DNA of 64,000 nt. Source: Hevea brasiliensis. Taxonomy: Eukaryota; Streptophyta; Magnoliopsida; Malpighiales; Euphorbiaceae. The DNA lies in assembly GCF_030052815.1 (NCBI RefSeq), contig NC_079509.1, forward strand, positions 43,270,750 to 43,334,749, read 5' to 3'. Positions 13,780 through 26,725 of this stretch are shown here, piece by piece; the first letter of the stretch is position 1; each line of letters begins with the position of its first letter. Under the pieces are notes generated by a model. That model had not been told where the DNA came from. It saw only the letters and a program-made list of their open reading frames with translations, and searched no databases. The translations under genes and the position numbers were made by a program.

Positions 13780-14530
13780 TTTTGCACACTGAATTTAGTG
13801 TGTTTGGAAGCCCACAACTTGAGCTAAACAACTCCAATTGGTGTGAGACGAATTGGAAACAAAACTTAAGACATAGGGCTAGAATTTTCATGAAGATACC
13901 CTACCTCGAAAATGACCTTAAGCTATCCGAAATGAGCCTTGAACTTAGAGACAAAATTCTGGAACCTGCAGAATTTGACCATATGAACAATAAACTTTGC
14001 ATGGCCATAACTCTCTCTATAAAACTCCGATTTAGGTGATTCTTAAACCGATAAAAACTTAAAACATAGTAGAACATTTCATATGGGGAACTTGAGGCCA
14101 AATTATGGACTTAACCCAATCAAATTGCTAAGCAAAATTGAATCACTGAATCTGTAGAAATCTAGAAATCTGCAGATTTACCATATGAACAGTAAATTTT
14201 GTATGGCCATAACTCTCTCTAGAAAACTCCAATTTAGTCGATTCTTAAACCGATGGAGATCTAAGACGTAGTAGAACATTTCGTATGAAGAACATTAGAT
14301 CAAATTATGGACTTAACTTGATCAACTTGCTGAACAAAGTTGGATCATTAAATCTGTGAAAACTAAAGCTGTAGGATGAACACTGATGTAAACAGTAACT
14401 GTGTTTTGGGCATAACTTGAACTACACAGCTCCGAATTAGGCGATTAAAAAGGAAAATAAAGTTAAGACCCAGATGAACAATTTTCATGAAGAACACCTC
14501 ATCAAATTATGATCGAAACTAAGTAAAAAT
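13780..14530 (+). repeat. LTR-internal degenerate tandem module, about 190-200 bp, four units
   Basis: The recurring core is 'cataacttgagctaca.aactccaa', at about 13815, 14006, 14206 and 14410. Each unit continues with 'taagacatag...aacattt.atgaagaac' and 'aaattatgga..taa'. The 3' LTR carries the same array at about 44330-45090. Diverged single or tandem copies occur in every other Tekay-type LTR here. Confidence 0.7.
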
Positions 14531-15393
14531 TGGGTTCAAATATTGGGGCACCAAGCTGTCTAAAACCAAAACTCTCTAAAATTTGCAAAGCTAATTTGGG
14601 ATGCATTAGACATTCATGTAATGAGCTCTTGGCAGCAAATGAGATTGGTATTGAGGTATTCTATTTGTGTATTTTTAGTAGAAAAAGAAGTTGGAATGGA
14701 CAAGGAGAAGTAGGTAACAAGGAAGGAGAATTATTGAAGGTTTGTGCACAACTAACCTTTTTCTTTGTTTTAACTTTGTAAATTGATTTGAATGAGTTTG
14801 ATTTGAAATGAGTTTATTTTGAATGAGATATGGTTTTTCTCTTGCATTTGAGAAATTTGTGTGTTGCCACCCCCTTTTATGGGTTTTATGATGATTTGAT
14901 TATGTTATTATTTTGCAAACGTGATTATTGATTTAGAAACTCTTGAAAGTTGTTTTGAAACCACAGTTAGCATGACAGTCCCTTCGGAACTCTCCAGTAG
15001 TAATGGCTACTTAGGGTTTGATATTTGATATGATTATGTCTCCCATTAATAACGGTTAGTGGGGTAAGACTACATGAGTACTCATTAGCTAGCTAGCCCT
15101 TCCCTCATTAATAATGGTTAGTGAGATTGAGATTGCTTTATCGTGGGGTACAACATAGCACTGATCGTGAAATTTTGTGTCATAGCCTAAACTGTGTGTT
15201 TATGTTGACAACACTAATGCTTTGTGAATTGTGATTTATGAAGTGTGATTTCTCATTTGAAATGTTATTCCAATAAATGGCTCTTATGAACTTAGAACTA
15301 TTGTGATATTTTCATGTTTAAGAAGGATGTGATTTATTATGCCTTAATAAGTTTTATTTTATTTTAAATTTTAAAGTTATTAGTTGTACACGA

Positions 15394-15435
15394 CTGAGTG
15401 ATATACTCAGCAATAGCTTATTTATGATGTCGCAG
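15394..15435 (+). other. Conserved stem-loop pair ending in CAG, level-2 5' LTR
   Basis: CTGAGT and ACTCAG (15394-15410) can pair, and a second weaker hairpin follows directly and ends CGCAG at 15435. In the 3' LTR (45964-46005) the second stem is better: GATAGC pairs with GCTATC. CAG would be a possible 3' splice site. Confidence 0.5.
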
Positions 15436-15893
15436 GAATGGAAAAGGAGAAGGCTACTGAGTGAGAGACTTGGAAGTAGCATTTTGGTTTTGATTGTGGG
15501 TATATATCATAGGTATACCCTTGTAATTTCCTTTTGATGTATTTTATACCTATATGTGTGGATGTACGAACATTGAGCAGTTTGTATTTAAAAGCATTGC
15601 ATTGCTATCACATTTTGAGTTTGTAACTATTTTGTATTTTACTTTGAGACTTATGAAAATGTAACTTTTGAAATATTTTGTCTACCATTTTTTCCAATGA
15701 ATGTTTACATGGAATTTTAACTATTCTCATGCAGTTTTCTGCAAAAGAATTGATAAGATAAAAAGCTATGATTTGTTTTAAAATCCTTTGTAGCATAACT
15801 AATGGGTTATCGGTAGGTGGAGTTCAGCAATTCATTAGGTATGCTACGAGAACATGTCATGCCTTACCAGGGATAAGGTGTGACATGTTTTAG

Positions 15894-15905
15894 TGGTATC
15901 TGAGC
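15894..15905 (+). promoter_or_regulatory. Primer binding site, level-2 element
   Basis: TGGTATCTGAGC differs by one base from TGGTATCAGAGC, the complement of the initiator methionine tRNA 3' end used by many plant retrotransposons. It lies eight bases (TGTTTTAG) after the LTR end at 15885. Confidence 0.85.
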
Positions 15906-16075
15906 TTTGGTTTTTTTACAAGTTTTGAAATTATATGTTTGAAAAATTTTGATAAGTACAACTGCTCAACTGTCATTAATTGATGCATATAGTACATTAC
16001 ATCATAAATATGGACTAATGGAGGGAAATCTCCTTGTGTTAGTTATCTAGGGAGTAGAATTCTTTGTTATTCAGT

Positions 16076-16774
16076 ATGGAAGAGGGGGATCACACAGTAG
16101 AGCAATCAGTAGCAGCTGAGGTATAGGGGAGGCCCCAGCTCCTCAGAATGCCAGTGGATCGGCTGCACCCATCCCACCCATGCAGTTTCCTGCTCAATTC
16201 GCTCAGAAGATGGCTATGCTATTTCAGCAAATGGCTGGCAATATTCCAGTCCAAGTTCTTGTGCAAGCACCTCCAGTGCAACCACCACCTTCAGCCAGAC
16301 AGTATGAAAATTTAATGAAGTATGGGGCGATGGAGTTCAAGGGTACAGTGGACCCATTGGAAGCTAAGCAATGGTTAGAACGGATGGAGAAAGTATTTAA
16401 GAAACTGCACTGCACTAATGATTTGAAGTTCGAATACTCGATCTCGCTACTGCATGGAGATGCATATGAGTGGTGGAAGACCATTCCTCATAGTTTGGTT
16501 GAGCCCCCGTGTTGACATGGGATGACTTTCTCAGAGAATTTAGACAGAAGTATGTTCCTGACACATATGTAGATATGAAGCTATAGGAGTTTCTTAGTTT
16601 GAAGTAAGGGAACAGGACTGTAGCCGAGTATGAGAGAGACTTTTCCCACCTCAGCCACTATGTTGGAAGCCTACTCACTACCAGTAGAGACAAATGCAAA
16701 TAGTTTGAGGCTGGTTTGAGGCCTAGTTTGAGATTGCAAGTGGTTGGGTTTCGACATGACAACTTCTCTGGGTT
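16076..16774 (+). pseudogene. Level-2 gag, capsid part (broken)
   Basis: Translation from the ATG at 16076 gives MEEGDHTVEQS, matching the Gag start of the level-4 element, but a stop follows after about 16 codons. The capsid region is open from 16180 to 16515 in a second frame, with AMEFKGTVDPLEAKQWLERM and 'AYEWWKTIPHSLVEP', blocks of the retrotransposon Gag domain. A frameshift at about 16510 and further stops follow. The remaining 'FLREFRQKYVPD' and 'RLQVVGFRH' blocks run up to 16774, where a solo LTR has inserted. Gag resumes at 20905. No functional product is possible. Confidence 0.9.
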
Positions 16775-19700
16775 TGTCACACCCTAATCCCCCGTAAAAT
16801 GTAACATGATCCCGTAGTACACCTAATGAATTACCGTACTTCACCTATCGATAACCCATTAGATATACTACAAGGGATTATAAAATAATTTTCGTGAAAT
16901 TTAAATCATCGATTAAAATCTAGTGTTATAAAATTTTTTTCAAAATTTTGGCAAAGTGCCGGCTGTGTTTTGAGAAAACAGTTCTTCAAACCTGAAAAGG
17001 AAAACACTCCCAATATGTTTTCTCAAATACAACTCCAATAACTTCATTTCAACTCATAATTCAAATCTCAATAATCAAATCAATTCATTTTCAAACCAAT
17101 CTCATTATTAAAAACATTTCATTGATTACAAGACTCAACATTTATATCACAATAATTTATATTTAATTACATACCAAAATATTTTACAAGAGTTTTTATA
17201 CAACTGCTCAAATAATTTACACACATATTATTACATGCATACATCAAAACCTGTGTACATGGGTATACCTGAAGCTGATCTGAATGTCTCTTCAAAGAAG
17301 CTTACTCAATTGCTCTATGCTCTTTTCACCTGCGACAGCATACAAAGCTATCGCTGGTGATGAACTCAGTGGTGCACAACTATAACTTAAAACATAGTTC
17401 AATACACCTTAGCAAAATTACAACAAATAATTTGGAAATCAAGATACTCATCAAATTCCGAAAAATAAAATTATTCATTGCCAATAAAATAAATCATTTG
17501 TATGAAATGACTTTGATCACAAAATTCAATTTATCAAATCACAACCAAACATTTAAGGTAATTCCAACAAAATCAATTATACATAAATCATAATTGAAAT
17601 CACAATTCTTTACTATTCAAAAACCATTCTTTATCTCAAAAGCCATTTTTTATCTCAAAAACCATTCTTTATCTCACTAACTATGCAAGACTAATCCGAA
17701 AGGGCCATCTTCGGAGTGATTCTAACTCCCTATGGTCGGGGAGGTTGAATCGGATTCCAACTCCCTATGGTCGAGGAGGTCGAATCATCATGCACAGTAC
17801 ACATCACAATAATGAATCTTCCAAAAGGGCCATAACATAAAACTTAGATCTAACCTCTAATAAGAGGAGAATCTAAGCCTGTACACGTACTATGGTAATC
17901 AAAACACAACTAACTCCATTGTCTTCTCAACAAATGAGAGAGACGGGTAATAACCTAGTCAAGCATCTATAGTGAGATATAAAACAATATCACAATCCTT
18001 TTAGCGAGCATAAATCACAATATAATTCGATTTAAAGTCAGTTCCAATATCCAATAATTTTTATAATCATCACAATTCAAATCATAAATTTGCATTTTTC
18101 CATGCAAATTGCCCATCATAATTCAAAACATGTTCTATCACAATTTTCCAAAACATAATTTATTCAATTCACAATAATTCTTAATATTTGTGGAAATACC
18201 ATTTCACAAAGCTAAATTCATACATACTATAACAATTTCAATAATCATTGAATTAAATCCAATGCTTGTTAAACATAATACATAAGAAAAATATGTCATT
18301 TAATCATATGAAATATTCAGAATAAAATCAGTAAAAAACTAGTTGTGCACAGACCTGATTTGAGTCGCTCCTACGCCTTGAATCAATCTTCTTTATACTT
18401 CTCAATATCCTTATCAACTGAAACACACAATTTAAAGTGTTTCAGTACTCAATGAATTTGTTTCCAACCATAAAATCCAATATCTAAATTTTCTTGGTAT
18501 TATTCCCTTCAATTCATTTCATTAGTCAACTTATAATGTTGACCCTTGATGCACTCTAAGTGATTCAATTCCAATGTTACCAATATGTCACATTTTATAG
18601 CCCTTTAGTGTTGGTATATATTACCAAATTCATTTTCAAGGGTATTGCATTTTATTGCAATTTATCAGATTTTGGTACACTATTTTGACCTAGCCGAATG
18701 ACCTAGTTTCCTCTATTTTCGGGTTTCGGTCCAAACTACAAACTTATAAGTCTATGTCTTATTGCATGCGGGGCAAAATTTCAGGTCATTCTGAGTTGTG
18801 TAGACCAAGATATAGTCAATTTACCAATGCTGGACAGAATGCACTCAAATGGTAAGCTTAGGTCACTTTTGGTTCGGCCAGTTTTGGTACCTGAATTTGT
18901 GCAAGCTATTTGGCTTGGTTGTAGCCATTTTTTGGCTTTAGTGTCTTCATAAGAATTGTAGATCTATGTCTAAACTATTCATGGTAAAAATTTTAGATTA
19001 TTTGGACCTAGTTTGAGTAAGTTATGGTCAAAACACTAACTGCTGCCCAAATGGTCAATTTTCAGGCTTTTAAGTCACTAATCTGGATTTGGTCATTTTT
19101 CAAGTCACCTTCTAGGCAGAATTTAGGTAAGCTTCCTTCATGAAAGTTGGCACATTTTGTGCCTAGTTTCACTTCCAATTAGTCTCATACCAATTGGAGT
19201 CACACACTTAAGGTTCTAAGCTAAAATGTACACTGCCCTATTACACATTGTTCATCACTTACCAATTACACATTCAAAACTTACCAAGTTAATCTTTCAT
19301 GCCAATTCTGATTTGGTACCATACCATTAGCACACTTTACATCACATTTTGGTCATTTTGGACAGCTTGTAACCATTTTCAACATACACATTATAACTCA
19401 GAATTTTCTAAAGTTCATTTACACAATTTAACCACATGAACATACCCCATTTACATATCTAATTCTAATCTATTATACACATATACATGCTGCCACCATA
19501 AACAACATAATTCAGTAAACCAAACCATGAAATAACACATTTCTAACCACACTTTAAAGTTGCCAATTTACACATCTCTTTCAAATAGCCTCCAAGCTTC
19601 CAAAACCAAGTGCGCTATCACACATACACTTAGTATACATTATCTAAACTATTTTTATACACATAAACACTTATACCAACATCTTAAACAACCATTTAAA

Positions 19701-20899
19701 AGTGAAAATAAGTTACAAATAGTAAGTTTCCATGGCTGCCCAAAATGAAGCAACAACATAAATCTCCAATAATTGTTTCAAACCATAATTTAAATTTCTC
19801 AATTTCAATAAATTCAATTCTTATTACTTCCCATACATCTAACCATATCAAACATCATGTTTAAACTCATCTACATCATTTAAACACATCAAAATCCCAT
19901 GAATTTCTTAGCTGCCGAAATGAAGGGCTCACCAAATATACATTAATTTATTCAGTTTCTTCATAAATCAACTCACCCAAAGCTCAAAACAAGATCTAAT
20001 GAAAGAAAATGGGGAGATTAAGCATTAACCTTTTTTGAGCTTGACTAAAACCTCACCAAATTTCCTTATTTTTGCTCCCAATATTCTACCCAAGATGTGT
20101 ACATCACTTTTAATGAAGACACATATAGGAATCATGACTTGATCATGGAGGAGAGGAAGCTTGCATGTGGGATGGCCATGGAGGACAATGGGAGAGCTTG
20201 AATTCGGCAAGGTTTTAAAATGGGAAAAAGATGAAGTTTTAATGCAGATTTTATGGTCCTTATGTGGCTTATATAGTCCACTTAGTGCTCCACTAACCTA
20301 TTGAATTAATTAAATAATTCAAATTCTCCATAATTGTACTAATGCCCTCTTTTTCCTTAAATTACATTTTATAATTAATTTCATTTTTCATTAAATTTTT
20401 ACAATTTAATACTACTTAGTTTTAATAGACATTTAGGTCAAAAGTCCACTCTAGGTGTCAAATGACCAAAATGCCCCTCTTCGGGTCAAATTCAGACTTT
20501 TTCGATGCTAACGATTTACTCCTTGTACCGCCGATTCCTTAAATTTTCATTTTTGTTTATATTGACTTACTAAATTTTCTTTGACATTTTCAATGTCAAT
20601 TACACCTCAGTAGACCTTTACTTATGTCCCAAAAATATTTTCCCTGGTTTCCCGCTGTCCAGGGCTAGTCAACAGTCATCGCCGTAACTTCTCAGTGCGG
20701 TCACCCATCGCTATGGGTTCGGCTCATTTAACTTAGTCACATTTTATCTCTTTTATTTTTCTTAATTTTTCTTATCACATTTTTCATTATTTTATATCTC
20801 CTCACTAAAATTTAAATGTAGTTCTAGGCATCCTAGTTGTTCGGACTGACACTGGTCACTGGAACAGTAGAACGCACTACCGAACATAGGGGTGTTACA
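16775..20899 (-). mobile_element. Level-3 solo LTR in gag, 4125 bp
   Basis: It starts TGTCACACCC and ends GGGTGTTACA and is flanked by GGGTT (16770-16774) and GGATT (20900-20904), a 5-bp duplication with one difference. The LTR sense is minus. It is related to the level-1 LTR; for example the 'ctccctatggtcgggga' stretch near 17730 is the reverse of 51990-52030. It carries a TATATAAG box at 20268-20276 (minus), a weak donor at 20028-20029 and a stem-loop pair ending in CAG at 17330-17377. There is no internal coding region. It splits level-2 gag within the block that follows the capsid. Confidence 0.9.
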
Positions 20900-20904
20900 G
20901 GATT

Positions 20905-21300
20905 GATATCATGGGCCCTTGAATTAGAAGGGGCCGTTAGAAAGGGAACAAAAGAAAAAGATAAGAGTGAGAAGACTTCTGGTCAAGCTTCTGGCAGCAG
21001 TTAAGGTAAGAGGAAGAGCTTTGGGGGGCCAAGTAACAGAGGATCTAGTAGGGGAAGATTCTCAAGGCAGAAGCCACCTAGATCCGGATAGCAGACATCT
21101 AGGGGTTCCTTTCCTGCTCTTACCTGTGAAACCTGTGGCAGGTATCATGGAGGAGTATGTTATAAGCCCATAGGAGCCTATTACAAATGTGGTAGAAGTG
21201 GGCATTTTCCTAGAGATTGCACTAGTGCTCGCAGGTCTGGGCCGCCTACCACCACTGAGGGATCTGTTCAAGGTTCTGCTTCCAGAGGACAACAGATAGC
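20905..21300 (+). pseudogene. Level-2 gag, nucleocapsid part
   Basis: This continues gag after the solo LTR. The Lys/Arg-rich linker at about 20940-21110 is followed by a cysteine array near 21125-21225: a C-x2-C pair, then YKCGRSGHFPRDC, a CCHC zinc knuckle (first Cys near 21190). Such knuckles bind the element's RNA during packaging. The frame changes more than once relative to the capsid part, so the polyprotein cannot be read through. Confidence 0.85.
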
Positions 21301-21359
21301 TAGTAGAGGCCGAGGCAAGGGTAGAGGTAACACTTCTAGCATCCAGGGCACAGCGAGCC

Positions 21360-21868
21360 AACCAGAGCAAAGTGGTGCATCAGCCAGGGTGTACACCATG
21401 CGCCAAAGGGAGGAAGCTGAGACATTAGATGTTGTGGCTGGTACTTTCTCCATCTTTGATAGAGATGTATATGTGTTGTTTGACCCTGGTTCTACACATT
21501 CTTATGCTAGTGCTAGTATTGCATGTTCTGTTGCCATTCCTTGCTTGAAAATGGATTATGATGTGCTAGTGACTAGTCCCTTAGGGCAAGAGGTTAGGGT
21601 GAACAAATTGTATAAGGAGTGTCCTCTGGTGATCCAAGGACATACATTCCTATCAGACTTAATTGAAATGCCCTTCTGAGATTATGATATCATCTTGGGC
21701 ATGGATTGGTTAGCCAGGCATCATGCTATGATCGACTGTAAACTGAAGATAGTCACTTTTAGTCTTCCCAAGTATGCAGACATAGTGATACACGGGGAGA
21801 GGCAGTTATTGCCATCCAACATCATTTCAGTTGCACTTGCTAGAAAGATGATTAGAAAAGGATGTGAA
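21360..21868 (+). pseudogene. Level-2 aspartic protease (broken)
   Basis: The region begins with YTMRQREEAET and contains LFDPGSTHSY near 21475-21510, where the retroviral-type protease has D-S/T-G; the serine is replaced by proline, which should abolish activity. ILGMDWLARHHA near 21690-21720 is the conserved flap/C-terminal block. An in-frame TGA at about 21677 replaces a codon that is open in the level-4 copy. The region stops at 21868 (ARKMIRKGCE), where the next solo LTR begins; the continuation (AYLAHV) is at 40109. Confidence 0.88.
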
Positions 21869-22935
21869 TGTAACACCCTCACTGTAGCAATTCCACACAT
21901 TCTACTATTCCGGTGATCGGTGTCAATCTGGACAGCTAGAGCATCTGGAAAAAAAATATTTAGACTAGAGTGAAGAGTTATAAATAACTCAAATAAGTGT
22001 AAGAAAAATTAAGGAAAATTTTTAGAAATAAAATACAATCAAGTTAAATGAGCCGGGGCCCTAGCGAAGGGTAACCTAGTAGGAAGTTGCGGTTCTCGCA
22101 ATTAGGAGCCCTAGACCAGGGAGAAAATTCATAAAATAATTTTTGAGACTCCAAAGAAGAGTCATTGAGATTTCTATGACATTAGAATGCCAAGAAAAGG
22201 TTTAGAAAAATTTTTCAATTGGTACAGACAATTTTAGTCTGTTAAGCCAAACGGAGGGCATTTTGGTCATTTCGTCTTCAGAGATGATTTTTGACCGACT
22301 TGTCCAGTTAAGTAAATAATTATTATGATATAAAATGTGAATAAATATTGCTAAAAAATAAATTAAAAATGAGTATAGAAGAAAAGAAAAGAAAATGAAG
22401 GAAAATACCTAATTATGACATCACATGATGTCATTAAAGCACTCCCACCCAATCACAATTTAATAAATTAACTAAAGAGATAAAAAGGAAATAAAGATGA
22501 GATAAAAAAAAAAAAGAAATTAGCAGCCTCTTCTTCCATAATAGCCGCACCAAAAGAAAGAGAGAGAGAAAGAAAGAGAGACCTCCATTGATGCACTCAC
22601 CCAAGCTCCAAAACCTAGCCAACTACACCATAAAACCCCTATATGCCTTCATAAAACTTGGTCCTCACACCTAGAGCAAGCTTTGGATAGCAAAAAGAAA
22701 GGAAGAAAGTCAAGTTTTGAAGTCTTAGAAGTGACTCCATTCAAGGTTAGTGCTAAATCTCTTCCTTTTCTCCTTATATTTTTTATTTGAATTTTGAGTT
22801 AAGTTAGAAAATGGAGAAAATTTGAAGAAATATGCATGTTAGGAACATTCTAATTTTTGACAGCCATGGGAGAAGGATGATATTGTTAATTTGTATGACT
22901 TGAATTGTTTAGAAGTGGTTTGGGATGAGATAACT

Positions 22936-25900
22936 TGTCACACCCTACACCTCTGTAAGGCATAACATGATCCCGTAGTATATCTAATGAATTACCAACT
23001 CTGTCTACTAATAACCCATTAAATACACTACAAGGGATTTTAAAAACTTTTCTTACTTCTTTTACAGTGGTGAGCACTATTTACAAGTGTTAAAAACCTT
23101 TTTGAACTGAAGTGATAGAACTAACACATTTGAATTATTTAGAATTTCTGTAAAAATTTTGGCAGAGTGCCATCTATATTTTGGATAAAACAGTTCTTCA
23201 GAAAACCTGTAAAAAGCACTTCAATATTTTTCCAAATCTCAACTTCAACATATTTCTCAACACAATATATTTATCAACTCAAATCCACAGTGATTTTTCA
23301 AAGACTGAGATAAAAGAAATATAATACAATTTTTACAAGTCAAAATAACTCATAATTTACTTTACAACTTCAATGTACAATTTTAATTTACAACTGCTCA
23401 AAACCAAAAACAATATGTACATAGAGTGGTCATACATTACAGTACAAAATGCAAAATGTTGGTATACTCATTATACCCGGTAATCTCTCGCTGGAGGTAC
23501 TAGCAGCCTAGTCTCACGCTCTGCTCTGTCTGTCTACTGCGACAAAGAATAAAGCTATCATTGAGACAATGTCTCAGCAGTACAACATTAACCAAATACA
23601 TCTTTAAATCACAATTCATAAATCATACAAATAGTGGATACTTAAAACCATAGTTAATTTCAAGACAGTAATTGTCAACAAGAATTTAAACTCCATTTCT
23701 CAATATCACAATAAATTTCAATAAGTCAGATCATGGTTGAATTCAAAAGACAGTATATGTCAATAAGAGTTTAAATTCATTTCACATTCTCACAATACAT
23801 ATCAATAAATCACACACAGCTTAATCATGTTCCAAAGTTCAATTCGTCCCAAAAGTCGATGACTAATGAGGTATTCAATTCGTCCCAAAAGTCGATAACT
23901 AATGAGGTATTCAATTCATCCCAAAAGTCGATGACTAATGAGAAATAACATAGCTAGCTAGCAAAAATATGAGTACTCATCCAATTCGTCCTCAACAGGC
24001 ACACACCTCAACACTTCAGCCAGAGAGGGAATTCAATTCGTCCCACTAGAGAAGCTAGCGAGGAATACAATCAATATACATGATAGCTGTGGTTTCAAAC
24101 CATTTCCAATGCTTTTCAATCAATAAGTATCCATCAATATCATTCAACAATTTCTCACAATTTCAAACCATTTACAGTACTTTTCAAGCGATAAATATCC
24201 ATTCAAATACATTTCCACAATTTAAAACAATAATGTACAAATAGTCATAATTTATTTCAATTGAAAAATTCAAAAGAAATAGTTGTTGTGCACAAACCTC
24301 TGATAATTGTCTCCTGGTCTGGACTCAGTATTTCCTTCCCTTTTCCTGAGTCTTTGGTAACTGAGAAACACAATTTGAAGTGTTTCAGTACTAAATTAAA
24401 CTGTCTCTATCGATAATGTTTGACAAATAATTCACTGAAAGCTATTATTTGCTTAATCGCCTAATATACCGACCCTCGATGCGTTCTAGGTAATTTAGGT
24501 TTTAGTGTCACTAATATGTCACATTCGATAGTGTTTTAGGGTTGGTACTCGTTACCAATTTCATTTCCTTGTTTAGTGCATTTTATTGCAAATTGCTAGA
24601 TTCCGGGATACTAGTTTGACCTAGCCGGACGACCTAGTTCCCTCAGTTTTCGGGTTTTGATCAAAACTACAAACTTGTAGATCTATGTCTTATTGCACGC
24701 GGGGCAAAATTTCAGGTCAATCCGAGTTATGTAGACCAAGTTATGGTCATTTTACTATTGCTAGTCAAATGGCATCAAATTAGGTCATTTTAGGTCAACT
24801 TTGGTCAACTTTGGTTCGGCTAGTTTTTGGACCCAAACTTGTGCAAGCTGTTTGACTTGCTTATAGTCATTTCTGGGCTTTGGTGTCTTCATAAGACTTA
24901 TAGATATGGGTCTTAGATATTCATGGTTAAAATTTGAGGTCAATTGGACCTGTTTTGAGTGAGTTATGGCCTAAACACTAACTGCTGCCCAAATGGTCAG
25001 TTTTCATGTTTCACTTGCACTTAATCCGAATTGGTCATTTTTCATGCTACCTTGCAAGCAGAATTTTAGTATGCTTTCTTAATGAAAGTTGGCACATTTT
25101 GTGCCTAGTTTCACCTCCAATTGGTTTCATACCAATTGGAGTTACACATTTAAAGTTATAGGTTAAAATGCACACTGCCCTTAATTACATTGCATAAACA
25201 TATATCAATTACACATTTACCTTACTCTAAGTCCATCTCTCTTACCCATTCTGTTTTGGTACATTACCAAAACCATTTATCACTTCACATTAAAATCATT
25301 TTGGCTAGAATACAAACATCCTCAATACACCAAATAAAACTCTAATTCATAAAGTCCAATTACAACCATAAATACACATAACACTACTCATCATTTCATA
25401 CAATTTCCACCACTAATTTATATACATATCCATCAATCCTCAATGTCATAATTCTGCCAATATCTTCATGAATTCATACATTCATCAAAGAGTCCTAAGG
25501 CTGCCGAATTGTTCCACAATGCCAAAGTCTCACATACTTTCTTCAACTTCAATTTCAAATGCATAATCACCATTACATATGGAAATAACTTACTAGGATA
25601 TCAATTCACCCTATTCAACATGAATTCTCATCAAACATATGTAAGAATATTTCATTAACCATACAACTCCATGGCTGTCCAAAAATTGATATATCAAGAA
25701 CCTCTCAAAACTTAAAATTTCCTTCACAAAGCAAACACCCATAACATGTATACAAACTTTAACAAAGCAATATTCAAAAATACAAACTTACCTTTGGTTG
25801 AGACTTGTTAAACCTTGATTAAACTTCTTGATTTTAGTATCAAACTCTTCCTTGTGATGTGGGGATAAAACTTAATGAAGAAACCTAAGTGATTGGAGGT

Positions 25901-26670
25901 GAAATGAAGGAGTGGAGGAAGCTTTAAGTGAAACGGCAATGGAGGATGTCACCTCTCCCATTTCGGCATGGATGAAGAATTTAGAGAAAATGAATTTGCA
26001 GATTGCATATTAGGTGTACACCTGCCCCTTTTTGTTCTTAATTTATTCAATAGTGGCCCACTCACTCAATTTAATCATATAATATGTTAAATATTTTATT
26101 TACACAATTTTCACTCCACTTTTGGCTATTTACATTAGGTACCACCAAATTAATTTTTCATTTTATTTTCTAAGTGTAATATTATTTATTTTTAATGGAA
26201 ATTTAGGTCAAAAGACAATTTGGGATGTCAAATGACCATAATGCCCCTATTCGGGTTGCATTCCCTATTTTTCGGTAACACCGGGTTTTGTCCATTTTTC
26301 GATTTCTCACTTTTCTTTGTACTAATTATTTAATTTTTCTTTGATATTTCTAATGATATTTATACTTCAATTGATGTCTCTTTAAGTCCTATAAATATTT
26401 TCCAGGGTTTCCCGCAATCCAGGGCTAGTCAACGGTCCACGCCGTGACTTCCCGGTGCGGTCACCCATCGCTAGGGTTCTCGGCTCGTTTAACTTGGTTA
26501 CATTTCTTTGCTATTATTTTTCCTTTGTTTTTCTTGTGTTTTCTCTTCTTGTATTTCATTATTTTATGTCTCCTCACTCATAACGAAGTGTAGTTCTAGG
26601 CATCCTAGCTGTCCGGACAGCACTGGTCACCGGAACAGTAGAACGCACTACCGAACTTAGGGGTGTTACA
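22936..26670 (-). mobile_element. Level-4 element 3' LTR (left copy), 3735 bp
   Basis: On the minus strand it starts TGTAACACCCC at 26670 and ends GTGTGACA at 22936. It carries a tandem repeat of three units (23849-23945), a donor-like AAAGGTAAGT (minus, GT at 25791-25790), and a stem-loop pair ending in CAG at 23537-23579 (minus). It is next to the polypurine tract at 26671. It is about 50 bp longer than the right copy. Confidence 0.95.
23849..23945. repeat. Tandem repeat, three units, in the left LTR
   Basis: A unit of about 34-36 bp, 'caattcgtcccaaaagtcg' followed by 'ataactaatgaggtatt', is present three times here but twice in the right LTR (about 32439-32505). The LTRs of one insertion are identical at birth, so the repeat changed after insertion or during reverse transcription. 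Confidence 0.85.
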
Positions 26671-26692
26671 ATTCTCCCCCCCCCCCTCCCCT
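26671..26692 (-). promoter_or_regulatory. Polypurine tract, level-4 element
   Basis: On the minus strand this is an A/G run with eleven consecutive G, ending directly at the 3' LTR. It would prime plus-strand DNA synthesis. The C11 run on the plus strand (26676-26686) is the longest homopolymer of G/C in the window and could be a sequencing uncertainty. Confidence 0.85.
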
Positions 26693-26725
26693 TAAAATAA
26701 ATTTTGTCTCAAAATTTACCTGACA

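Larger units (their letters stand above)
12532..15885 (+). mobile_element. Level-2 5' LTR
   Basis: It begins TGTAACACCCC and ends GGTGTGACA. Inside are the GGGGCATTTTGGTCA box near 12719, a TATA box at 12970, a pyrimidine-rich stretch at 13018-13072, a putative splice donor at 13230, four degenerate copies of a repeat of about 190-200 bp at about 13780-14530, and the stem-loop pair at 15394-15435. It aligns along its whole length to 43092-46455 with scattered substitutions and small indels. The short reading frames inside it are not conserved between the two LTRs. Confidence 0.93.

Noticed and set aside
13782..14039. An open frame of 85 codons in the level-2 LTR
   Set aside because: The matching region of the other LTR (44340-44600) breaks the frame, and the stretch is the tandem repeat module; not coding.
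14530..14781. An 83-codon frame conserved between the two level-2 LTRs (also 45087-45338)
   Set aside because: The two LTRs are paralogous copies of one sequence, so shared openness is expected. No domain is visible, and it lies between the putative splice donor and CAG site.
15894..15905. A tRNA gene fragment
   Set aside because: Only the 12 bases of a primer binding site match; there is no cloverleaf around it, nor at 47458 or 31511.
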